Origin: Candidatus Kapaibacterium sp.
GTDB lineage: Bacteria > Bacteroidota > Ignavibacteria > Kapaibacteriales > UBA2268
Reading direction: 5' to 3'
Assembly: GCA_938038165.1 (NCBI GenBank)
Contig: CALHRB010000378.1
Span: 1-5,717 of the forward strand
DNA length: 5,717 nucleotides
Shown here: positions 1 to 5,717 of the stretch, in pieces
How the letters are laid out: every line of letters starts with the position of its first letter
How positions within the stretch are numbered: position 1 is the stretch's first letter
Notes under the pieces: generated by a model
Told to the model about the DNA's origin: nothing
Seen by the model: the letters and a program-made list of their open reading frames with translations, nothing else
Database searches by the model: none
Translations under genes and position numbers: made by a program

Positions 1-132
1 TTCCATTTAATAAAAAAAGTAAAAAATTTCAGCAATAAAAATACAAAAATTATATATAAAAAAGACGGTGTTTTGACGGGATTGAATATTATTTATTATT
101 TTGCTTTTTTTACAATATCATTTACTATATGA
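1..132 (+). CDS. possible 3' end of an upstream gene (partial, unrecognised)
   Basis: Frame 1 is open from the left edge to a TGA at 130-132, giving 43 residues; the other two forward frames hit stops within about 40 bases. The peptide is lysine/asparagine-rich and then hydrophobic, with GVLTGLNIIYYFAFFTISFTI-like character over roughly its last 20 residues, which could be a C-terminal membrane-associated tail. I do not recognise a family. GC here is only about 18% (24 of 132 bases by hand count), well below the clear genes nearby, so it could equally be a chance open frame in non-coding DNA. If real, it ends 40 bases before the lipoprotein gene and could be co-transcribed with it. Confidence 0.25.
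   Translation, partial: FHLIKKVKNFSNKNTKIIYKKDGVLTGLNIIYYFAFFTISFTI
72..103 (+). promoter_or_regulatory. candidate Bacteroidota-type promoter for the lipoprotein gene
   Basis: TTTG at 72-75 is followed 20 bases later by TTATTTTG at 96-103. This matches the Bacteroidota -33/-7 pattern (TTTG, then TAnnTTTG) with one mismatch, T for A at the second position of the -7 box. It would put the transcript start near 110 and leave a leader of about 60 bases. In DNA this AT-rich such matches arise by chance, and the site would lie inside the possible reading frame at 1-132. Confidence 0.25.
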
Positions 133-172
133 TTGTCATTAATAATTATTTTTAATAAAAAAAGGTTGGTTT

Positions 173-799
173 ATGATGATCTTCAAGTCCGTAAAAATTT
201 TCTCGTTAATCTTGTTTATAACATTTCTTATTAGTGGTTGCTCTGCGATTAAACAGGTTACTCAGACGCTTGTAAATTTGCAAAGATTAAAATTCAAACT
301 TGAAAACGTCAATGGGTTCCGACTTGCCGGCATCAGTCTTAACGATAAAAAGTCAATCTCAGATTTTTCCTTATCCGATGGTTTAAACCTTACAAAGGCA
401 TTCACGAGCAAAAGTTTGCCTGCTCAATTTGTTTTAAATGTTGCTGCTGTCAACCCTAATGATGGAACAGGAGGCTCAAAGCAAACAACGGCAACCTTAA
501 CAAGTTTTGAATGGCAGCTTTATATTGATGATGTTCCGACTGTTTCTGGAAATATTGATAAAGCTATTGAAATACCTGGCACCGGTCAACAATCAATAAT
601 ACCTCTTTCAATTAGCCTTGACCTTGTTAAATTTTTTGAAAACAAGGGATATGAGGGTATAGTGAATTTAGCTCTGGCCATCGGTGGGGTTAATTCAAGT
701 CCGTCAAGATTAAAACTTGATGCCAAACCAACTGTTTCGACACCATTTGGTGCAATCAGTTCACCAAGAATTACTGTGATTGATAAACAATTTAATTGA
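173..799 (+). CDS. LEA type 2/WHy-like lipoprotein
   Basis: This is a 208-residue predicted lipoprotein. The N-terminus has a lysine-bearing start, a hydrophobic core (about residues 9-20) and the lipobox I20-S21-G22-C23, so Cys23 should be lipidated after signal peptidase II cleavage. The mature part is beta-rich. It has an N-P-N turn at 94-96 (VNPND) after a hydrophobic strand, then alternating strands to about residue 185, as in small LEA-type-2/WHy domains. The fold call rests on pattern resemblance only, and no enzymatic residues are apparent. Such proteins are generally anchored to the outer membrane facing the periplasm; a precise role is unknown. Two ATGs stand in tandem (173 and 176). 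The first is used here and both keep the signal peptide intact. The A-rich AAAGG at 161-165 is the only ribosome-site candidate. The gene converges with the lyase gene, so it is not in its operon. Confidence 0.85.
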   Translation: MMIFKSVKIFSLILFITFLISGCSAIKQVTQTLVNLQRLKFKLENVNGFRLAGISLNDKKSISDFSLSDGLNLTKAFTSKSLPAQFVLNVAAVNPNDGTGGSKQTTATLTSFEWQLYIDDVPTVSGNIDKAIEIPGTGQQSIIPLSISLDLVKFFENKGYEGIVNLALAIGGVNSSPSRLKLDAKPTVSTPFGAISSPRITVIDKQFN

Positions 800-835
800 G
801 ATTGATTTAAATTTCTAATTTTCCGTTTTTAAACT

Positions 836-868
836 AAAAAAGGCTGTCTTCGTTTGAAAACAGCCCCT
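836..868 (-). terminator. rho-independent terminator between convergent genes
   Basis: GGCTGT (842-847) pairs with ACAGCC (860-865). The stem continues after one C-A mismatch with TTC (849-851) against GAA (856-858), around a four-base GTTT loop. The run of six A at 836-841 reads as six T after the hairpin on the minus strand, giving a canonical terminator about 20 bases past the stop codon of the lyase gene. On the plus strand the hairpin is followed only by CCTTAATTTC, so it would be a weaker terminator for the lipoprotein transcript. Confidence 0.85.
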
Positions 869-883
869 TAATTTCATTATTGA

Positions 884-2269
884 TTAAGATAATTCCTCGA
901 ATCTTGCTTGAAAGAACCTGAGGTATTTTGGTTCATAAACCATTTTCAAACCCTTTGCCTGGTGTCTTTTTTCATAAAGTTCATTAACTGAATAAGCTGT
1001 GACATCAAGATGAGATTGCATATAAACCCTTCTTGGAAATGTCAACCTAACCAATTCAAGTTTTGGATAATTATGGTCGCCGGTTTCTCTGTTTCTGCCA
1101 GCTGAAACTATACCTCTTTCCATAGCTCTCACACCTGATTCAATGTATAAATCGGCAGCTAATTTTTGAGCTGGAAAATTAATTTGAGGAATATGGTCGT
1201 AAAAGGCTCTCGCATCGAGAAATACGGCATGACCTCCGATTGGTTTTACGATTGGTATGTTGTTTTCGATTAATTGATTTCCAAAATATTCAATTTGTTT
1301 AATTCTTGAGCGGATATGGTCATACTGAACTGCTTCCTCCATACCCCGAGCCATAGCCTCCATATCACGACCGGCAAGACCTCCGTAAGTATGAAGACCT
1401 TCGTAAACTACCACTAAATTTCGTAGTTCCTCGAATAATTCCCAATCGTTCACTGCAACAAAACCGCCAATATTGACAAGCAGGTCTTTTTTGCCACTCA
1501 TAGTGGCAGCATCAGTATAAGAGCAAAACTCGAATAGTATTTCCTCTATTGATTTATCAGCGTAACCGGGTTCTCTTTCCTTAATAAAGAAAGCATTTTC
1601 GATGGCACGAGTTGCATCCAGAACAACTTTTATTCCATATTTGTCAGCCATCTGTTTCACTTCTTTAATGTTTTGCATTGAAACAGGCTGACCGCCTGCC
1701 ATATTAACAGTTCCGGCAACAGATATATAAGGAATTTTGTCTGCTCCAACTTTCTTTATAAGGTCTTCAAATTTTTGGATGTCCACATTCCCCTTGAATG
1801 GATGAAGATTGTCAGGAATATGTGCTTCGTCAATTATGACATCCACAAATGTCCCGCCTGCTAGCTCTTGATGAAGCCTTGTTGTTGTGAAATACATATT
1901 TCCGGGTATAAAATCACCGTCTTTTATTAATGACTGCGAAAGCAAATGTTCTGCACCCCTGCCTTGATGAGTAGGAACAAGATATTTGTACCCATAGAAC
2001 TTTTGAACATTAGATTCCAAATAATAAAAATTTTTGCTTCCGGCATATGCCTCATCTCCAAGCATCATTCCAGCCCATTGATAGTCGCTCATTGCGTTTG
2101 TTCCGCTGTCTGTAAGCAAATCAATATAAACATCCTCGCTTCTGAGAAGAAATGTGTTATAACCTGCTTCTTTTATTTTCTCAATTCTATATTCACGAGT
2201 TGTCATCTTGACAGGCTCTACTACCTTGATTTTGTAAGGCTCTGCCCAGGGTTTTCTTTTATCAGCCAT
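884..2269 (-). CDS. tpl: tyrosine phenol-lyase (beta-tyrosinase), PLP-dependent
   Basis: This 461-residue enzyme belongs to the tryptophanase/tyrosine phenol-lyase family (aminotransferase fold type I). The expected reaction is L-tyrosine + water to phenol + pyruvate + ammonia, in the cytoplasm, using PLP and a monovalent cation. From memory of Citrobacter freundii TPL (456 residues), it aligns without gaps at a constant +4 offset over all sites checked. The PLP lysine is Lys261 in SGKKD (TPL Lys257). Asp218 and Arg221 (Asp214, Arg217), Asn189 (Asn185), Arg104 (Arg100), Tyr75 (Tyr71), Phe127 (Phe123) and Arg408 (Arg404) are all present. Specificity sites are TPL-like: Thr128 (TPL Thr124; Asp in tryptophanase), Met383 and Arg385 (TPL Met379, Arg381; Val and Ile in E. 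coli TnaA) and Phe452-Phe453 (TPL Phe448-449; His463-Phe in TnaA). The start has a good AAAGGA ribosome site seven bases upstream. No tyrosine transporter lies adjacent. Generic annotation may read 'tryptophanase'. Confidence 0.93.
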   Translation of the reverse strand: MADKRKPWAEPYKIKVVEPVKMTTREYRIEKIKEAGYNTFLLRSEDVYIDLLTDSGTNAMSDYQWAGMMLGDEAYAGSKNFYYLESNVQKFYGYKYLVPTHQGRGAEHLLSQSLIKDGDFIPGNMYFTTTRLHQELAGGTFVDVIIDEAHIPDNLHPFKGNVDIQKFEDLIKKVGADKIPYISVAGTVNMAGGQPVSMQNIKEVKQMADKYGIKVVLDATRAIENAFFIKEREPGYADKSIEEILFEFCSYTDAATMSGKKDLLVNIGGFVAVNDWELFEELRNLVVVYEGLHTYGGLAGRDMEAMARGMEEAVQYDHIRSRIKQIEYFGNQLIENNIPIVKPIGGHAVFLDARAFYDHIPQINFPAQKLAADLYIESGVRAMERGIVSAGRNRETGDHNYPKLELVRLTFPRRVYMQSHLDVTAYSVNELYEKRHQAKGLKMVYEPKYLRFFQARFEELS

Positions 2270-2311
2270 ATTTTTCCTTTGGTTGTTTTTAAATATTTTT
2301 GCCTATAATTA

Positions 2312-2331
2312 TTAAACAACGATTTGTTTAA
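2312..2331. promoter_or_regulatory. perfect inverted repeat in the lyase leader, candidate operator
   Basis: TTAAACAA (2312-2319) and TTGTTTAA (2324-2331) form a perfect 8-bp inverted repeat around the spacer CGAT. The site lies 43 bases upstream of the lyase start codon, between it and the candidate -7 box at 2348-2355. A dimeric repressor bound there would sit just downstream of that promoter. It does not match the enterobacterial TyrR box (TGTAAA-N6-TTTACA). The low base complexity of the region tempers the call. Confidence 0.35.
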
Positions 2332-2347
2332 ATAACAATTAAACCTA

Positions 2348-2355
2348 CAAATTTA
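2348..2355 (-). promoter_or_regulatory. candidate Bacteroidota-type -7 box for the lyase gene
   Basis: On the minus strand this reads TAAATTTG, an exact match to the TAnnTTTG -7 consensus, about 78 bases upstream of the lyase start. The nearest upstream TTG (2370-2372 on the plus strand as CAA) is only 14 bases away, shorter than the usual 19-21, so the -33 element is unconvincing. A TTGACA further upstream (2395-2400) has no suitable -10 at sigma70 spacing. Confidence 0.3.
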
Positions 2356-2434
2356 ACATTATGAAATAACAAGAAAAAAATAGTTTCTGTTTTTTGTCAA
2401 GTTTTTTTATTAAGTATTTTGAGTGTTGCTGGTT

Positions 2435-4153
2435 CTATTTTGATATCATCAAAGGCTTGCTCAAAATGTCAGAGTTTGTTATTAAGACCAAATGATATAA
2501 TCCTGCATTCAATTGGCTTATATTGAACTTATATTCAAATTCACCAGGTTTCAAATCAATGATATCATAGATTAATTTTTGCCTGCCGAGATAATCATAT
2601 ATGATGAGTTTAGCGGATCCTCTTTCGATATTTCCAATATTTATGCTTAATTCATTACTCAGATAATTATAAGAATTGACGGTTAAAAATAGCCTTGCAT
2701 CAGTATTTACTGCACGAGTGCCGCCTTCCTTGCATAAATTTTTCAGGCAAACCTGCCCGTTAAATGCAGAGACTTTTATCTCTTCGCAATCATATAACAG
2801 TTGAGTTATTTCTATAGGTGAGCATTCTAACTTGCCAAGAGTTGCAGTGAATTTTACCTTGTTAAGAATCTCCTCGGAATCATTCCCGACTATTTCAATG
2901 ATTTCTTTATCACCTTCAACTCGACGATTTGAAAAAATACCGACTGGCTGAAGAATGGATTTGTTGTAAGATAAACTGAAACTATTGATTTTAAAATTGC
3001 ATAAAACTCTTGTGTCACTCCATTTGACAGAAACTGGCAAAACAAAAGTTTCCCCTATTTCGGCTTCCACAGTCCCCAATTCAATAGTTGATGAAACATT
3101 AAGCATTTCAACAAAAACTGATGTATCTGCAACACAGCCATTCTGGTCAATAACCCTTAAAGAGAAAGTGCCGGTCTTATTTATATATATACTCTGTGTA
3201 GTTTCGCCCGTTGACCATAAATAAGACATACCCGGCGGTCCTGAAAGCTTTATACTGTCGCAGGGACATATATAAAATCCTTTGGCTGAAGTTATTACCG
3301 ATTTTGGCGTAGGAAAAATGTTTACCCTGACTGTGTCATAGGCTTCACAGAATTTGTTATCTAAAATTTTTACAATGTAAGTAGTGTTCTGATCAACTCG
3401 TGCAACAGGATTAGAAGAATATGGATTATCTAAACCCGTTTTCGGGAACCATTCGTAAATAAATGGTGCTTCTCCTCCTGAAGTTGTTACCTGTAATCTG
3501 ACTTCCTCCCCTTTGCAGGCAGAAACAAGCTTTTCAGCCGAAGCTGTTAATGAACAATAAATAGTAAATGAAATATCATCTATCACGAAATCGTTGCCTG
3601 ATTTTCTGATATTTCTGTCATAGATTACTATCTCTGCTGTATCTATATTGTTTGAATTCCAAATATATTTTATTTCAGTCCATTTGCAAACATCTTCCGA
3701 TATATAGAATGGAGATGGCTGCATCTGAACACCATTTATATATACATCAAAAAATGGTGGGTTTAATGGATAAACAGAGGCACTCCAAAAAGAAAATTTA
3801 TAAACGGAATTTAAATCTAATCCTCTTACGGTTTGCTTCCATACAATTTTATCAGCTTTATCAGAGCCGTTTATTAAAAGCATAAAACCGGATTGGTTTG
3901 TTTTATCAAAACAAGAATCAAATCGGGAATACTGCTTTTGAGGATTTTGCGAAAGACAATAAGTTCCCTCCATCCTCATATTTCTCGGTGAATAAAGATA
4001 ATCGGTGTAAAAACCTGTATCTCCTTCCTCAAATTGACCATTTACGATCATTTGATTGTTAAGTTGATATTCCCTTTTATTAGAGCTAAAAAGAGTAATG
4101 CTTGAAATTAATAATAAAAATATAAAAAAAATGAATAATTTTATTCGGTTCAT
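2435..4153 (-). CDS. secreted multi-domain surface protein with T9SS type A sorting domain
   Basis: This is a 572-residue protein with no catalytic motif that I recognise; it is probably a cell-surface or released adhesive/structural protein. A Sec signal peptide covers about residues 1-24. Residues ~30-198 resemble a jelly-roll, carbohydrate-binding-like domain common in Bacteroidota surface proteins: it opens with VNGQFEEGDTGF (37-48) and closes with GNDFVIDDISF (186-196). Two PKD/Ig-like repeats follow at ~201-280 (YEWFP at 233-237) and ~283-350 (LWSTGETT at 312-319). Residues ~354-475 look like a cohesin-type domain, with IGETFVLPVSV followed by a SLSYNKSILQ strand. Residues ~487-572 are the T9SS type A sorting domain (AKLIIYDYLGR at 514-524; LNAGLYHLVL at 548-557), normally removed on export through the outer membrane. 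Fourteen cysteines suggest disulphides outside the cytoplasm. The start is the first Met before the signal peptide; the ribosome site is weak. No clear terminator is seen after the TAG. Confidence 0.88.
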   Translation of the reverse strand: MNRIKLFIFFIFLLLISSITLFSSNKREYQLNNQMIVNGQFEEGDTGFYTDYLYSPRNMRMEGTYCLSQNPQKQYSRFDSCFDKTNQSGFMLLINGSDKADKIVWKQTVRGLDLNSVYKFSFWSASVYPLNPPFFDVYINGVQMQPSPFYISEDVCKWTEIKYIWNSNNIDTAEIVIYDRNIRKSGNDFVIDDISFTIYCSLTASAEKLVSACKGEEVRLQVTTSGGEAPFIYEWFPKTGLDNPYSSNPVARVDQNTTYIVKILDNKFCEAYDTVRVNIFPTPKSVITSAKGFYICPCDSIKLSGPPGMSYLWSTGETTQSIYINKTGTFSLRVIDQNGCVADTSVFVEMLNVSSTIELGTVEAEIGETFVLPVSVKWSDTRVLCNFKINSFSLSYNKSILQPVGIFSNRRVEGDKEIIEIVGNDSEEILNKVKFTATLGKLECSPIEITQLLYDCEEIKVSAFNGQVCLKNLCKEGGTRAVNTDARLFLTVNSYNYLSNELSINIGNIERGSAKLIIYDYLGRQKLIYDIIDLKPGEFEYKFNISQLNAGLYHLVLITNSDILSKPLMISK

Positions 4154-4185
4154 AATCTTACTTTTATTAATTGATTTATATTATT

Positions 4186-4206
4186 AAAAACAAAGATGTT
4201 GTTTTT
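4186..4206. promoter_or_regulatory. perfect inverted repeat in the divergent intergenic region
   Basis: AAAAACAA (4186-4193) and TTGTTTTT (4199-4206) form an 8-bp perfect inverted repeat with the spacer AGATG, in the 114-base gap between the divergent secreted-protein and glycosyltransferase genes. Its core, AAACAA-N5-TTGTTT, resembles the repeat in the lyase leader (AAACAA-N4-TTGTTT). It overlaps the candidate -7 box of the minus-strand gene. It is all A/T outside the centre apart from one C/G pair, so chance origin is possible. Confidence 0.3.
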
Positions 4207-4221
4207 TTGTTACAAATTCAA
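4191..4221 (-). promoter_or_regulatory. candidate promoter for the secreted-protein gene
   Basis: On the minus strand, TTG (4219-4221) is followed after 20 bases by CATCTTTG (4191-4198), a one-mismatch version of the Bacteroidota -7 box TAnnTTTG. Transcription would begin near 4185 and leave a leader of about 30 bases before the start codon at 4153. The spacing is right, but the first base of the -7 box is wrong and the region is AT-rich. Confidence 0.25.
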
Positions 4222-4267
4222 TTAAGTTTTTGAAATATAATCAGTGCAAGAATAATAAAAATATCTA

Positions 4268-5717
4268 ATGAAAACAAATCCTGAAGCTAAAATAATAGTT
4301 TTTTCAAAAATTATAATAGTAATTCTTTCAATTTATTATTTAGCTATTTTTCTTTTTATTTCGCTTTCAAGAATAAATTATCCTTTTGAGCTCGAAATGA
4401 TGGAAGGAGAAATGTTAGAAAATGCCATCAGGATTAATGATGGTAAAGCAATCTACACCGAACCTTCTATTGATTATATTCCTTTCATTTACCCACCACT
4501 ATATTTTTATTTATCTGCAATTTCGATGAGAATATTTGGAGAAAGTTTCTTTTCTCTGAGATTAATATCCCTAATTTCTATTTTAGTCAGCTTCCTGATG
4601 ATATTTATTTTTGTTAAAAAGGAAACCGGAAATTGGATCTTTGCTGCTGCGGCAACCGGAATTTTTGCTGGTGTCTTCCAAATAACCGGCTTTTGGTTCG
4701 ATCTTGCTCGGGTGGATTCGCTCTTTCTGATGTTTCTTATCTTTATGATTTTTTGTCTCAGGTTCAAAGATAACCTTACCGGAATTATTATTTCATCAGT
4801 TTTGGGGACTTTGGCTTTTCTAACCAAACAAAGCTCGATGATAATTATACTGCCGATTATATTATACCTAATAATAATTCATAAAACAAAATCACTTTTC
4901 TTTGTTGTTCCCTTAATTTTTGGTATTTCAATTACAACAATTATTTTGAATAATTCCACAGATGGCTGGTATTCATTTTGGATTTTCGAGCTGCCATCAT
5001 CTCATCAGTGGAACTTAAAATACCTACTTTCTTTCTGGACTTATGATGTTTTCAAACATACTTCAATAATGTTTCTTATTATTACTCTATGGATTCTTTA
5101 TTTAATCAAGGAAAAAATGAACAAGAATTATTTGTTTTATTTATCACTTTTGATAGGTATTATTTCTGCTGCATGGATACAACGATTACATCTCGGGGGA
5201 TTTGTCAATGCAAATATTCCTTTTTATGCTCTATTCTCAATGACTTTTTTGATTGGACTGAACTTGCTTTCGGAAAAGACTAATTCTTTTCAAGGAAAGA
5301 AAAACGGTATTATTATAATCTTTCTTATTCTGATTATAAGTCAATTATTAACCTTAAATTACAACCCAATGAAAGCAATTCCAACCAGTGAGGATATTAT
5401 AGCTGGGAAAAAACTCGTTGAAAAAATCAAAAAAATGGAGGGGGAAATTTTCATCCCTTATCACGGATATTTATCAAGATATGCCGGGAAAAAAACTTAT
5501 GCTCACTGGGTCGGTTTTCTTGATTTAATGATAAGCAAATCTGATTATAAATATAGATTAGAGAAAGATTTTGAAAACAAACTGGCATCGGGTTTTTTTA
5601 GTGCGATAATTGTTGATGATGATTTTTCGTATCATTTTTTAGAAAAATATTATGAGAAAAAAGAACATTTTTTTGATAATGAAGCATTTATGACAATCAC
5701 TCAAAAATCTAGACCAC
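4268..5717 (+). CDS. GT-C membrane glycosyltransferase, GT39-like (3' truncated by window)
   Basis: An ATG at 4268 opens a frame of 483 codons that runs off the right edge without a stop. An in-frame TAA at 4256-4258 makes this the first possible Met. There is no Shine-Dalgarno match upstream. The product is a polytopic membrane protein. Helix 1 is at ~9-33, with further hydrophobic segments at ~96-116, 122-142, 149-166, 171-186, 190-205, 209-228, 266-281, 288-303, 317-334 and 347-363. Family-like features are an acidic first periplasmic loop (ELEMMEGEM, 41-49), YIPFIYPPLYFY (70-81), ARVDSLF (147-153), LTKQSS (185-190) and GGFVNANIPFYA (310-321). A soluble tail follows from ~365. By analogy with PMT/ArnT-like GT-C enzymes it would transfer a sugar from a polyprenyl-phosphate carrier to an envelope acceptor; donor and acceptor cannot be told. 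The acidic loop residues Glu43, Glu46 and Glu48 are candidates for the catalytic base usually supplied by Asp/Glu in that loop. The frame probably ends soon after the window. Confidence 0.85.
   Translation, partial: MKTNPEAKIIVFSKIIIVILSIYYLAIFLFISLSRINYPFELEMMEGEMLENAIRINDGKAIYTEPSIDYIPFIYPPLYFYLSAISMRIFGESFFSLRLISLISILVSFLMIFIFVKKETGNWIFAAAATGIFAGVFQITGFWFDLARVDSLFLMFLIFMIFCLRFKDNLTGIIISSVLGTLAFLTKQSSMIIILPIILYLIIIHKTKSLFFVVPLIFGISITTIILNNSTDGWYSFWIFELPSSHQWNLKYLLSFWTYDVFKHTSIMFLIITLWILYLIKEKMNKNYLFYLSLLIGIISAAWIQRLHLGGFVNANIPFYALFSMTFLIGLNLLSEKTNSFQGKKNGIIIIFLILIISQLLTLNYNPMKAIPTSEDIIAGKKLVEKIKKMEGEIFIPYHGYLSRYAGKKTYAHWVGFLDLMISKSDYKYRLEKDFENKLASGFFSAIIVDDDFSYHFLEKYYEKKEHFFDNEAFMTITQKSRP

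Noticed and set aside
884..2269. Calling the lyase a tryptophanase (tnaA)
   Set aside because: The overall family fits, but the residues that distinguish the two enzymes are TPL-like at every position I could map, and no TnaC-like leader peptide is visible upstream.
1946..2308. Plus-strand reading frame opposite the start of the lyase gene
   Set aside because: It lies almost entirely antisense to a strongly conserved coding region and its product resembles nothing; it is a shadow frame.
2395..2400. TTGACA on the minus strand as a sigma70 -35 box for the lyase gene
   Set aside because: The position 17-18 bases downstream is a T-run without a TATAAT-like hexamer, and Bacteroidota primary sigma factors do not usually use this element.
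2372..2400. AGAAA...TTTCT followed by a T-run as a plus-strand terminator
   Set aside because: The stem is five base pairs with one G-C pair, and no plus-strand gene precedes it.
2985..3885. Two plus-strand frames (2985-3224 and 3652-3885) opposite the secreted-protein gene
   Set aside because: Both are antisense to recognisable domains (PKD-like, cohesin-like and jelly-roll-like regions) and have no ribosome site or recognisable product.
4186..4206. The A/T-rich inverted repeat followed by a T-run as a terminator
   Set aside because: It lies between two divergent starts, where no transcript needs to end, and the stem has only one G-C pair, so it would be unstable.
4507..4827. Minus-strand reading frame of 106 codons, lysine/arginine/isoleucine-rich
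   Set aside because: It is antisense to the glycosyltransferase, whose frame holds family-like motifs (ARVDSLF, LTKQSS). The basic composition is what the complement of hydrophobic codons produces.
5089..5283. Plus-strand 64-codon frame inside the glycosyltransferase gene
   Set aside because: It overlaps the transferase frame at conserved segments (HLGGFVNANIPFYA) and is an out-of-frame shadow.

Overview
The window is an AT-rich stretch of about 5.7 kb with two genes on each strand, plus a possible fragment at the left edge. One gene product carries a type IX secretion (T9SS) C-terminal sorting domain, which places the organism in the Bacteroidota/FCB group. The low GC, the cohesin-like module in that protein and the weak Shine-Dalgarno signals would fit a free-living Ignavibacteria/Kapabacteria-type lineage. 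That finer placement is inference, because no phylogenetic marker is present.

Layout from left to right. Positions 1-172 are very AT-rich. They may hold the last 43 codons of an upstream gene (1-132) and/or the promoter of the next gene. Positions 173-799 (+) encode a small outer-membrane-type lipoprotein resembling the LEA type 2/WHy fold. Positions 884-2269 (-) encode a complete PLP-dependent beta-eliminating lyase. Its active-site residues match tyrosine phenol-lyase rather than tryptophanase. These two genes converge on a rho-independent hairpin at 836-868, whose T-tract serves the minus-strand gene. Positions 2435-4153 (-) encode a secreted multi-domain surface protein: signal peptide, jelly-roll-like domain, two PKD/Ig-like repeats, cohesin-like domain and T9SS sorting domain. 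Positions 4268-5717 (+) encode a membrane glycosyltransferase of the GT-C/GT39-like type, running off the right edge and divergent from the secreted-protein gene.

The genes do not form an obvious pathway. They look like separate transcription units: a catabolic lyase with its own leader and terminator, and three envelope or surface genes. The two intergenic gaps upstream of the minus-strand genes each contain an 8-bp perfect inverted repeat with a common AAACAA...TTGTTT core. This is the main unexplained regulatory signal. I see no tRNA, rRNA, CRISPR array, insertion sequence or phage gene, and no clear defence or other novel system. No gene-free stretch exceeds 300 bases.
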